From Lolium rigidum (Eukaryota > Streptophyta > Magnoliopsida > Poales > Poaceae), in contig NC_061508.1 of NCBI RefSeq assembly GCF_022539505.1, positions 96,203,276 through 96,267,275 on the forward strand: a DNA stretch of 64,000 nucleotides. Direction: 5' to 3'. Positions within the stretch are counted from its first letter, which is position 1; the number at the start of each line of letters is the position of its first letter. This document shows positions 11,125 to 22,600 of the stretch, piece after piece. A program made the position numbers and the translations under genes. Below the pieces are notes generated by a model. It saw only the letters and a program-made list of their open reading frames with translations, did no database searches and had not been told where the DNA came from.

Positions 11125-14100
11125 TCAGCCGGATCGGTCTTCGGATCCGGCTGTGAGGCCTCTTGCTTCGTCTTGAGAACGGGCAACAAGGGCTTCCTTG
11201 TCTTGGATGAGCTGTTTGGTCACCCTTACCCTCTCTTCAAGATTCTCCAGCTCCTTGCGCAAGGTCTCGAGTTCGGCGCGAGTGGCAGAAGTGTCCGTCT
11301 TGGCGTCCAGAGCAGCCTTCTTCTCATTAAGCCGTCGACACTTTTCGGCAATGTCGGCTCTCAGCGGAAGTTGGGAGTGGCGAAGAGTAATCCTTTGGCG
11401 AGCCGTTTGCACCCTTGACTTGAAGGCCGACAAGGTAACGGCGGGCCAGAGCTTCACTTGCAGGGTCATAGGGAGATGAGGCCGGATATCCTCGAAGATG
11501 CCTTTGGCTTCCTCGGAATTTTCAATCAGAGTCTCGATTGAGGCAGAAAGCAAGTCCTTGAGGCGCCGGAGCGGACCACGGACCGTACTAGGGTTCGGCT
11601 CTCCACTTGCCTTGGAAGAAGATAGGTTCGATGGATTACGGGTCGAACGTAAGCAAGCTCGAGAGATCACAACCACGAGTAGGGTAAACAAAGTGAGTTT
11701 AGCGAGGCAACGGGAGAATTGATGGAGCCAAGGAGGAGAGACATACCTCTCCCAAGGAAGGAGGAACAGCCGACGCCGTAACAATCGGCTTCTGCGTGGA
11801 CTCGGGTGGGTCAACCACTTGGGCAGCCGCTATCGTCGAGGTAGCTAGATCCAGAGTAGCGGACGGCCTCGGTACCTCCTCAACATCTCCGCTAGAAGTT
11901 TCCGCGGCCTGCAAGAGGAAGTGATTAGCCGATCCAAATGATAACGGGACAGCATGAAAGCGTGACCACGAAGATAATTACATTTGAGACCTCCTGGCTT
12001 GATGAAGAGGCTCGTGGGTTCTTACGAGCCCTTTTGACACAGCGGTGCTTCGTGCGTAACCCCGATCTGGTCGGGGCCTGAGGAGCGGGGGTTCGGTGAT
12101 CGACCTTTTCTTGGAAGCCGGCGCCGGCGAAGCCGTCCGACTCCGGGTAGTGGACCTCTCGGAATCACCCGAGCTCGAGTCTCCCTGGCTGGTTTCTTCG
12201 GCCCGCTGGAGGATCCTTCGATGGAGGCACTGTAGGAAAGGATACAAGCGTGTTATAAACAAATTCTTTGAAAGAAGCGGACAAGCGCCTACGAGGTACG
12301 AACCAACTTACACGCAAGCTTTCTGGGCCGGAGCTTTACGCTTCGGGGTTTTCCTGGCCGCTACCTTCCTCACCGCCGTCCTCGCTCGAGTTGAGGCTCG
12401 GGGGCAAGCGGCCCCGAAGATGCTCTGCTCTTGGGAGCCGATTTCGGTGAAATCGGTCGACTCTGCATTATGACTTTCTTCGAGGGTGGCGAGCTCGCGA
12501 GAAGAGAACCACTGGTGCCGGAGGAAGAAATACGAAAGGGGAACCGTCGGCTTGTGTGGGAGCCGGGCCATCTTGTTGCTGCTAGGAGAAAGAGTCAGGT
12601 CACAGACAATCACCATAAGGCAATTACAAGAAATGCTTAAGTGACGATACACAGTCGCGGGGGATCATACTCGGCGTCAAGCTCCTTCGAGCGGCGGTCC
12701 TAGGGCCCTCCCGAAGACGTGGGTCTTCCACATAGACCACCAAGTTTCAAAACCATCGGTGGTGAAGGAGAAACGGAGGTCATGGGGAATTGGTATGGCC
12801 AAAGCGTCAAAGAAGGTATAGCACCTTTGGGCGGTGAGGATGTCGGGCGGTTCGGCTCTACTTGCTCGTCGGGTGGTGTAGGAAGAAGTGTGGAGGCACC
12901 TGTCCGAGACCAAGCTGTCGAGCCGCTACTGCGGTTGATAACACTCATAACCGGGCTTGATGATCCGGTTCGAGGTACTCATGCCAACGAGGGAGGAAGC
13001 AAGGACGAATCATGAGGGAGTACAAGTGTCGTGTGCTTGGCGTCATCGGCGAAGTCATCCAATCGGAAAGAGACGGGGTTTTCAAAATTTGCCGATTCGG
13101 TGTAAGGGTGGAACAGGGGGTTGTCCAAACCTTGGAAGAAAATCTTAAACCACCCTGCTTGCTTCCTTGGGGATCGACTCTGCTGCCGGGAGACCATACG
13201 AGGCTTGGCCGTAGCTGGTGCATCGAATTTCCTTTCCATTTTCATCCGGAAAGGTGCGGGTGGTCGGCGATGGGAAGTCCGGGATTTGGCTTTGGAAGTA
13301 TAGTTGGGCCCACAAGCTGAATGAACCACCGAGGGCCGCCAGTTTTAACTGTCTTGCGAGAGAACAGTTTGACAGACATCAGTTGAAGGGATCGATAAAT
13401 TTCTCCAAGAAATAGTTTGCCTAGGCCGAGTTTGGTGCCTTTAGCAAGTTCATAGGCCAGGGAGAGGTAATTCTTGGTGGGAGCAAGTGATGGACCGCAG
13501 AATATGAAGTGCTCCGGCCGAGAAATTCAGGAAGGCCGTGTGCTCCCTCTCTGTCACGGGGCCTTTGGTTTTCATATAGCGATTGAGATAGGCGCCCCGA
13601 GTTGGTACACTCTTTTTTAGAGGAGAGAGTGAAAGGGACTTTTGGCAGCTTGAAGGCGGAAGGGCTGGGGGATGCAATGTCTAGCCACGTGATCATGGCC
13701 ACATCCAGCGAGGGTCGGGGTCATAGGGCCATGACCAAACATGAAGCGGTTCGGTGCATCGGACCGAAGTAGCCGATGGTTTTCGGGATGTTCTCATTCT
13801 TCTCAAGAGGAGATAGCGATAATGACAGAGGCATCGGCTATCCCTATGGTTTCCCAAGTGGCATAGTGGGATTTTGATACCCTATTGTACCATGCCACCC
13901 AACCTTCGGGAGGATTAGGCCGGGCTCGCGAGCGGTCGGCCCGGGAAGTCGGATCTAGGGTTCGGCTCACAAAGGGGATTACGGTAGCTTCGCACGAAAT
14001 TAACGGGGCGGGACTCTCGGAAGAACGAGGACCGAGGCACATCGAATTTGCGAGAGAAGGATGTGGCGAGAAGAATGTACGAAACCTAAATTAGTAGCGG

Positions 14101-14218
14101 AGCGAGGCATTAATTCAGGTGTTTGCCATTAATCCCATGTTAAGCCAAACGACGAGAGGAGGTTGAGGATTACCTTCGATCCGGAAGCCGTGGTATCGGT
14201 ATTGGATGATTCCGCCAT
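11125..14218 (-). pseudogene. Intron-containing plant-mobile-domain (PMD) gene, antisense within the gypsy element
   Basis: On the minus strand a start codon at 14218 opens MAESSNTDTTASGSK and meets a GT donor at 14173. The next coding block (from about 14042) contains PPEGWVAWYNRV, SPLEKNENI, DVAMITWLDI and YLNRYMKTKGPVTE, then LAYELAKGTKLGLGKLFLGE and FFQGLDNPLFHP. This is the order of the aminotransferase-like plant mobile domain. Downstream blocks include a Lys/Arg-rich segment (about 12310-12450, possible nuclear signal) and an exon with clean splice sites at 11908-11747 (AG before, GT after, 54 codons). The last block, 11700-11125, is a heptad-rich coiled coil (RAELETLRKELENLEERV). Frame changes near 13720 and 13200 break the PMD, so this copy is probably dead. 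PMD proteins act in nuclear gene silencing or reside in transposons. Confidence 0.68.
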
Positions 14219-15156
14219 GGCGTTGAAGGAGTTGGGGGCGGCGCGGTCAAGATCTGTGTAGGTGGTTGTGGATTGGAGCTGCTCAGGCGGCGATTTGGGG
14301 ATCTGACTTTGCCTTTTCAGGTGGAGGTCGCGGGTTACCGTTTGGAAGGGTGACTAGGTCGACGTTGCCAGTGTTTTTATGATGGAGACTGATGCGATGC
14401 CATCGGTTCTTTTTTGAAGGTTGTGTGACTTTGACTATCGGCAAAACCATTGACTAGAAACGCTTCTTCATTCACAAAGGAGGGTTTTTTGAAGAGCCGA
14501 TTGCTCAAGAAGAGCCGATTGCTCACATAACTACTGATGCTATGTCACTAATCCTCGCTGCCCTCGTCGTTGACACGGAAGCGCTTCGCCGGCGGGTATC
14601 CGGTGGAGGAGGAGGAGTCATTCGGCACGGCTTAATAAGGAGAAGCCTAATGGGGGATTTAAAACCATTGCGGTGTCCAAGGAAATGATGCTAGATTATC
14701 AAGTTTTGCAAAAAGAAGCAAGACGTCATGGTAAAGGATACTGCAACGGTTCTGCCACGACATGACCCGACGAAAGAAGAGCATAATGATTTTGGAACTG
14801 TCATTTCCAAAACCAGGGGGGCATGTGTTATCACCAGAATTTGACCAAGTCGAGAGGTGGGCCGCGATCAAGATGGATGTGAAGAATATATATATAAAGA
14901 GTAATACGTGGATTGGCCTTTTATACCAAGTTGGGCTTAATTGCCCGTGTATACGTAACATATTAGATCGCATCTTAGTTTAGAGATAGAATCTTACTCG
15001 TGCACGGTTTAGTGCACGCCCACATTAGAAAGTCCATCTGGACTATAAATATGTACCTAGGGTTTATGGAATAAACAACAACCAACGTTCAACCACAAAC
15101 AAATCTCGGCGCATCGCCAACTCCTTCGTCTCGAGGGTTTCTACCGGTAAGCATCA

Positions 15157-15191
15157 TGCTGCCTAGATCGCATCTTGCGATCTAGGCAGCA
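15157..15191. repeat. Perfect 16-bp hairpin with TCT loop
   Basis: TGCTGCCTAGATCGCA at 15157-15172 is the exact reverse complement of 15176-15191; the three loop bases are TCT. It lies about 85 bases downstream of the LTR poly-A signal. Confidence 0.9.
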
Positions 15192-15331
15192 CTAAGCTGC
15201 CTACGTTGTTCATGCGTTGCTCGTACTCGAAGCCTTTTTGATGGCGAGCAACGTAGTTATCATTAGACATGTTAGGGTTAGCATTGTTCTTCATATTAGC
15301 ATGCTTTCGTAGTGCAACCCTTGCATGTCTA

Positions 15332-15366
15332 GCCGCCCTTACGCCTATCTTAGGCGTAAGGGCGGC
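15332..15366. repeat. Second perfect 16-bp hairpin with TCT loop
   Basis: GCCGCCCTTACGCCTA at 15332-15347 is the exact reverse complement of 15351-15366, again with loop TCT. The stem sequence is unrelated to the first hairpin, but stem length and loop are the same. Confidence 0.9.
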
Positions 15367-16031
15367 ACCCACTTGATCATAGTTTAGTAGATCTGATCCG
15401 TTACGGTTGCTCCTTGTTTCTACAAGGATTAGTTTAATATCTCGCAATAGTTAGGCCTTACAAAGGGGGGAGGATCCGGCGGCACGTAGGGTGTCGTTCG
15501 TTGGCCCTAAGCGGGATGTTCCGAGGATCAACCTCGTGTTGGTTTTTAGGCCTTGTTTAGGATCGGCTTACGATCACCGTGCGTGGCCGCGAGGCCCAAC
15601 TCTGGAGTAGGACGATCCGATTATGCGGTGAAAACCCCACATCGTCGTAGATCTCATTAGCTTTACCTTGATCAAGCGGGACCACCATATATTCGGACAC
15701 CTCGTACGAATCATGGGTGGATCGGCTCTTTGAGCCGATTCACGGGATAACCCGAGAGCCGATCGAGGCTCGTATTTAACGTTTACGTGTGTGCCCTGCG
15801 AGGAAACTAAGCGAGGCATCATCCACACCTTCCCGACCGGGTATAGGTCGGGTGGCACGCCGCTTGTGATAAGAGCATGCGGTGCGTGCGACCACGGAGA
15901 GGCTCTCTTGCGGGCCGTCGCTCGGGAGGGACTAGGGCCAGCCCCGCAGCCCGTAGTGTGTTTCCGGCCTTCTACGGTGTTGCCTGAGTCTCATGCCCGC
16001 CTGGATCTGGTTTCATGATGCTCATACTGCA

Positions 16032-18122
16032 AAAGAGTAATTAGCAAGCATAGTAGAAATTTCCTCATTGGGGATTTTCCTTTTGTTAGTAACAATATCT
16101 TTCATATACTTTGAATAAGGAGGCAATTTAATAGCATCAGTCAAAGGGATTTGCAAGAATAAAGGTTTCATCCAATCACAAAATTTATTATAGTGTTCTT
16201 CTTCCTTTGATTTTAGTTTCTTAGCAGGGAAAAGGCATTGGCTTTTGCACCCAAGGTTCTCTTTCATTACCATGTTTCTCAGCAATAAAATCTTCTTTAG
16301 TATACTTTTTATTTTTAGCATGCTTTTCGGGTTCTTTTTCAACCTCTTCTTTATCGGGAGTATCATTCTTATCATGATCTTTATCATGTTCATTACCACT
16401 TTCGGTTTCAAGCATCGAAATAGAAATACTATTAGGATCATTAACGGGTTCGAGAGGATTCTACAACATTTTTATGTTTCTTTTTCTTTTTCTTAGAATG
16501 AGCTCTAGGTTCAATGCGTTGAGAATCTTGTTCAATTCTTTTGGGATGCCCTTCGGGATATAGAGGATCCTGGGTAGAGACACCACCTCTAGTTGTTACT
16601 TCATAAGCATGTTTTTCTTTAGACATTATTTTCTAACAAGTCATTTTGCACTTTAGTGAGTTGATCAATTTGAGTTTGAACCATATGAAAATGTTTAACA
16701 AGCATCTTAACATCATTGGAGGTTCTCTCCACAATATCATGCAATTCACTAATAGCTTGAGAATTTTCCATTAGATGATTCTCTACTCTCATATTACAAT
16801 TTTCTTGCTTAACAATATAATTATCAAACTCATCTAAGCATTGCGCAGGAGGTTTTGAATACGGAATATCTTCCCTAGTAAAGCGTTGAAGGGAATTTAC
16901 CTCAATCATGGATGAAGGGGGAATTATCTCACATATATCTTCTATAGGAGGTAGATTCTTCACATCTTCAGATTTAATACCTTTCTCCTTGAGAGACTTC
17001 TTGGCTTCCCTCATATCTTCATCATTCAATTTAATTAAACCCCTCTTCTTCACTATTGGCGTTGGAGTTGGTTCGGGCGTAGTCCAATCATCATAATTCC
17101 GGCCAATTTTAGCCAATAATTCTTCAACGTCGTCCGGAGTTCTTTTCCCGAAAACACAACCAGCACAACTATCCAGGTATGCCCTAGACTCAATGGTTAG
17201 TCCACTATAAAATATATCAAGTAAATCATGCTTTTCTAAATCATGGTCGGGCAGAGCTCTAATAAGAGAGCAAAATCTCGCCCAAGCCTCAGGCAATTTC
17301 TCTTCATCTCCCTGATCAAAATTATAAACTCTCTGCAAAGCAGCATGTTGAGCACTAGCAGGAAAGTATTTCCGGAAGAAAACAGCAAGCAATTCTTTTG
17401 GACTTTTAATAGAGCTAGGTGGAAAACTATTATACCAAGTTTTAGCGTCATCCTTTAATGAGAATGGAAAGATTTTAGCAACAAAATAAGTACGCTTCTT
17501 AACATCATCAGAAAACAAGCTACTCAAAGTAGATAACTCAGTCATGTGTTCAACAGCACTTTCTTTTTCAGTACCACAAAAGGGTGTTTTCTCAACAATA
17601 GCTATATGAGATAGGTCAAGAAAAAAATCATAATCTTTATCCCTAATGTTTATAGGAGATGTGGCAAATTTAGGATCAGGAGACAGTTTATATCTAACGA
17701 GTATGTTACGCAAGCAACTTTTTAATTTTTCTTGCATCAGTAGTAGCATTGCATTTTTCAATAAAATCATCATCAAGTTCCACATAATCTTCATCAAGAT
17801 CATCACTAGAGTATTCAAGTTCGGGTGAATTAACAGGTGTAGTAACATCAGGAGTTTCAGCATTTTCAATTTGTCTAGACCTAGCAATTTTAGCATCTAG
17901 AAAAGTTCCCAATGAACCACTATCATCAAGCACAGCAGAAATATTATCAGTATTATGAGAGTTTTCAGATTCAGCAGAAGTACCAGTATTTGAAGCATGT
18001 GGCGGTGAAACAAGTTTATCAATCACAGATGGTGAATCAAGAGCAGCAGAGGTACTCAGAGTTGTACCTTTTCTTGTAGTGGATGGTAATATGGCGACCT
18101 TAGTATCGCGAGGTTTACCCAT
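16032..18122 (-). pseudogene. gag and start of pol of the minus-strand gypsy element, frameshifted
   Basis: The gag start is ATG at 18122 (MGKPRDTKVAILPS). The frame breaks near 17716 and continues as RYKLSPDPKFATSPIN, then the retrotransposon gag core (KDDAKTWYNSFPPSSI, LLAVFFRKYFPAS, LPEAWARFCSLIRALPDHDL). A second shift near 16622 leads to MSKEKHAYEVTTRGG. Another reading, FCDWMKPLFLQIPLTDAIK and MLANYSF, resembles the spacer before the aspartic protease. The protease and everything after it are cut off at 16032 by the Tat-like fragment. Gag would form the particle that packages element RNA. At least three frame changes make this copy non-functional. Confidence 0.85.
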
Positions 18123-18180
18123 GCTGGAGAATTTGCAGCGAACAACATTAATCCAAGTGAACTTCCAAATAAAGCTATGC

Positions 18181-18198
18181 TCCCCAGCAACGGCGCCA
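18181..18198 (-). promoter_or_regulatory. Primer-binding site of the minus-strand gypsy
   Basis: Read on the minus strand this is TGGCGCCGTTGCTGGGGA, 11 bases after the 5' LTR ends. The same site, with one base changed, sits next to the LTR at 44574. Confidence 0.8.
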
Positions 18199-18209
18199 GA
18201 AAATAGTCT

Positions 18210-19607
18210 TGATGACCCACAAGTATAGGGGATCGCAACAGTCTTCGAGGGAAGTATTACCCAATTTATTGATTCGACACAAGGGGAGACAAAGAACACT
18301 TGAAAGCCTTAACGACGGAGTTGTCAATTCAGCTGCACACTGGAAACAGACTTGCTCGCAAGAGTTTATCGATAGTAACAGCTTTATAGCAGTAGAGGTA
18401 GTGAAATAACAAGCAGCAGAGTAACAAAGACAGCAGTAGTGATTTTAGTAAACAGCAGGATTAAAATATCGTAGGCACGGGGACGGATGACGGGCGTTGC
18501 ATGGATGAGAGAAACTCATGTAACAATCATAGCAGGGCATTTGCGGATAATAATAAAACGGTATCCAAGTACTAATCAATCAATAGGCATGTGTTCCAAT
18601 TATAGTCGTACGTGCTCGCAATGAGAAACTTGCACAACATCTTTTGTCCTACCAGCCGGTGGCAGCCGGGCCTCAAGGGAAACTACTGGATATTAAGGTA
18701 CTCCTTTTAATAGAGTACCGGAGCAAAGCATTAACACTCCGTGAACACATGTGATCCTCACATCGCTACCATTCCCTCCGGTTGTCCCGATTTCGTCACT
18801 TCGGGGCCATTGGTTCCGGACAGCGACATGTGTATACAACTTGCAGGTAAGATCATAAACAACGAATATCTTCATGAATCAATAACATGTTCAGATCTGA
18901 GATCATGGCACTCGGGCCCTAGTGACAAGCATTAAGCATAACAAGTTGCAACAATATCATAAAAGTACCATCTACGGACACTAGGCACTATGCCCTAACA
19001 ATCTTATGCTATTACATGACCAATCTCATCCAATCCCTACCATCCCCTTCGGCCTACAGCGGGGGAATTACTCACACATGGATGGGGGAAACATGGCTGG
19101 TTGATGGAGAGGCGTTGGCGGTGATGGCGGTGATGATCTCCTCCAATTCCCCGTCCCGGCGGAGTGCCGAACGGAGACTTCGACTCCCGAGACGGAGTTT
19201 CGCGATGTGGCGGCGTTACGGAGGGTTTACGGCGACTTCGACTTCTCCCCGTGCGTTTTTAGGTCGAGGCGAATAAGTAGTCCGAAGGAGGGCGTCGGAG
19301 GCCAGCCGAAGGGGCCACACCACATGGCCGCGCGGGCCCCCCTTGGGCCGCGCCGCCCTATGGTGTGGGGCCCTCGGGCCTCCACCTTACTTGTCCTTCT
19401 GGCTCCATCAGTATTCTGGGAAAATAGGCCCTTTCGTCAAAATCCCGAGGTTTTTCCTGAAAGTTGGATTTCTGCACAAAAACGAGACACCAGAACAGTT
19501 CTGCTGAAAACAGCGTTAGTCCGTGTTAGTTGCATCCAAAATACACAAATTAGAGGCAAAACAATAGCAAAAGTGTTCGGGAAAGTAGATACGTTTTGGA
19601 CGTATCA
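18210..19607 (-). repeat. 5' LTR of the minus-strand gypsy (1398 bp)
   Basis: On the minus strand it begins TGATACGTCCAAAACG and ends GTGGGTCATCA. It is bounded by GCGGC on the outside and the PBS on the inside. The TGATACGTC start is shared by the LTR at 41295 and is common in Triticeae gypsy elements. Confidence 0.9.
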
Positions 19608-19639
19608 GCGGCGCCCCTCGAGGGTGACCGCCAGGAGCA

Positions 19640-22600
19640 ATGAAAATCCTAGGACTCAACTGCCACGGCCTTGTTGGGGCTGCGGCAGTTATTGCGCTTG
19701 TGAATCTTCAGAAGCGTAGAGGTGCGGATGTTTTATTTTTATCTGAAACTCATTTGGAGACTTGGCCAGCAGAATGTTTACGGAGAAAGTTGAACATGGA
19801 TCATAAAATAGTGGTTGCAAGCGATGGTAGAAGTGGTGGTCTTTTATTACTTTGGAAAAAAGAGGTGGCCGTTGATCTTCGGTACAAAATGGAAAACTAT
19901 ATAGATGTTACCATAGGTAGTGGCCTGGAGAATATTTGGAGATTCACAGGTTTATATGGTGAACCAAAATGGCAAGATAAATACAAGACATGGCAGCATC
20001 TTCATGATCTACATGCTCAGAGTTCCATGCCATGGGTTGTGATGGGGGATCTGAATGAAATTCTTTATCCATTTGAAAAAGAAGGGGGAAATCCTAGACC
20101 ACTTCGATACATGCAAGTTTTTCGGGATGCACTTACGGATTGCAATCTTCATGATCTTGGGTACATTGGGGATAAATTTACATGGCATCGAGGCAAAATC
20201 CGAGAGAGACTTGATCGGGTCCTGGTTAATGATGCTTTGAAGAATAAATTTACGGGGGCTAGTCTGGAGAATTTGCCATATAGTCGATCTGATCACCGTC
20301 CTTTGCTTCTGTTGCTAGAGGAGCAGGAATCACACGATACTTATGGACCAAGGGTATTGAGATTTGAGGCGAGGTGGCTAAAAGAAGGTCGGTTCAAGGA
20401 AGTGGTTGAAGGGGCATGGGAATCTACACAACATATACATGGTCTTGATCTGGCGGGCAGGTTAGCCCGGGTTCATGATCAGCTACATCGGTGGGATCGT
20501 ACAGTACTCAAAAGTACTAGCAAGCGTATTAAAACAACACAACGTGATCTTGAAATAGTGGCGAGAGGAGCACTTACTGATGAAAACGTTGCTCAGCAGA
20601 AGGAGTTAGCAATAGAAATTGAAAATCTTTTGGTTCAGGAAGAAATTCACTGGGCTCAACGGAGTCGAGTAAACTGGCTCCAATACGGTGACAAAAATAC
20701 CTCGTACTTTCACAACTCTGCAAAGGCTCGTAGACAAAGAAATAGAGTGAAGAGGTTGAAGGATGAAAATGGAGTCTGGGGGAAGGAACAGCATATCTAA
20801 ATCCTGTGATTTCTGATTATTTTTTAGGGCTGTTCTCTACTGAAGTTTATGATACTGTTCCAACTCTTCTACAGAAAGTCTATCCCCGTGTGACAGCCAA
20901 TATGAATGACTCTCTACTTCGACCATACACGGCTGAAGATGTCCGAAAGGCTTTGTTCTCGATTGGGGATATGAAGGCACCTGGCGCAGACGGTCTTCAT
21001 GCGATTTTTTTCAAAAAATGTTGGCATATTGTGGGTGAAGTTTTAACCCAAGAGGTGCTGCATGCCATTAATGATAAGGTAATCCCTGTGGGTTGGAATG
21101 ATACTGTTATTGTGTTGATTCCAAAAGTGGAGACTCCTGAATCTATTTCCCAATATAGACCAATTAGTCTATGCAATGTTCTATACAAGGTTATATCCAA
21201 AATGATTGTTGTTCGTATTAAGCATATTTTAGATGAAGTTATTTCACCCGTACAAAGTGCTTTTGTCCCTGGCAGAATGATCACAGACAATATTCTTGTG
21301 GCATATGAAAGTTTGCATACTATGAAGAACAAAAAGAATGGAAAGGAGGGATACTGTGCTGTTAAATTGGACATGCATAAGGCCTATGATCGTGTGGAAT
21401 GGATTTTTCTTGAGAGAATGTTAATTCAATTGGGTTTTCATCCTGAGGTGGTTGAGCTGCTAATGGCTTGTGTGAAATCTGTGAAGTATAAAGTGAGATA
21501 TAATGACAAAGAAACGGAGGGTTTTATTCCAACCAGGGGACTGAGACAGGGGGATCCTCTCTCTCCCTACCTGTTCCTGATTTGTGCGGAGGGTTTATCG
21601 AGTTTACTAGCTCATCAAGAGGAGGTTCGTGGTATTGAAGGGGTAAAGGTGTGCAGAAATGCACCATCAGTGTCACATCTTTTATTTGCTGATGATTCCT
21701 TAGTCCTAATGAAGGCAAACATAGTTAATGCAACCTCGTTGAGACAAGTGCTTGATCAATATTGCACAAATTCGGGACAATTGGTGAGTGAAGGGAAGTG
21801 TAGTATTTACTTCATCCCCAATGTTGATGTTCTTATTAAGGCTGATATATGCTCTGAGCTGAATATTATGACTGAAGCCTTATCTGATAGATATTTGGGT
21901 CTTCCTGCTATGGTGGGGATAGACAGAAGTGATAACTTTATGTATCTGTTGGAAAGAGTGATAGCCAGGCTGAATGGTTGGAAGGAGAAAACAATGTCAA
22001 TGGGAGCAAAAGAAATTTTACTCAAAGCTGTAATTCAATCTGTATCTGTCTTTGCGATGGAAGTTTTTAAAATACCAAAGAATATTTGCAAAGCCATTAC
22101 CGATGCTATGGCAGCATTCTGGTGGGGTGATACTGAGGATCAGAAGAAGATGCATTGGAGGGCATGGTGGAGAATGTGTATTCCAAAAATTGATGGAGGG
22201 ATGGGATTTCGTGATCTCCATTCTTTCAATTTGGCGATGTTGGCAAAACAGACATGGAGACTCCTCAATAATCCAACCAGCCTATGTGCTTCCATTCTTC
22301 AAGCAAAGTACTACCCAGATGGAAATTTGTTGGCTGCGGGGCCTAAGAAAGGGTCTTCTTTTACCTGTCAGAGCATCATTAGTGGCATACAAACTTTCAA
22401 GAGAGGGCATATCTGGCGTGTGGGCGATGGCACAAGGATCAATATATGGAGAGATCATTGGGTACCAGGGAGTGTTACACGTAAAATTGAAACTAACCGT
22501 GGTAATTGTTTACTGAGGACAGTTGATGAGCTTATTGATCCATCGTCTGGCTTTTGGGATGAACAATTAATCAGGGACAATTTCAACCCTTTGGATGTTA

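Larger units (their letters stand above)
10505..16031 (+). mobile_element. 3' part of a Tat-like Ty3/gypsy element nested in the minus-strand gypsy
   Basis: The right end is a plus-strand LTR from about 14826, preceded by a G-rich polypurine tract (CCAGGGGGGCAT). It contains TATAAATA (15044-15051) and AATAAA (15070-15075) in the order expected of U3-R. Left of it lies about 4.3 kb with a gene in antisense and no gag-pol, the layout known in Tat-lineage elements, which carry extra, often antisense, ORFs between pol and the 3' LTR. The right boundary is inferred from where the host element's pol-like reading begins (16032). The left part is lost in the gap. Confidence 0.7.
14826..16031 (+). repeat. 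3' LTR of the Tat-like gypsy element
   Basis: It starts TGTTATCACCAG right after the polypurine tract and ends about CATACTGCA, where gypsy pol-like sequence resumes. TATAAATA at 15044 and AATAAA at 15070 mark promoter and poly-A signals. It is crowded with short perfect inverted repeats (15157, 15215, 15332, 15721). The second LTR is not in the window, so the right limit is an estimate. Confidence 0.7.
10370..19612 (-). mobile_element. Minus-strand Ty3/gypsy element inserted in the LINE, with GCGGC target duplication
   Basis: GCGGC at 10370-10374 and 19608-19612 brackets a sequence that begins TGATGACCC and ends GACGTATCA (plus strand). On the minus strand the order is 5' LTR (19607-18210), PBS (18198-18181), gag (from 18122), start of pol (to about 16032), then an unrelated gypsy fragment and the N gap. 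Only 30 bases of the 3' LTR remain visible at 10375-10404. Most of pol and the 3' LTR must lie in the gap or have been deleted. Confidence 0.92.
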
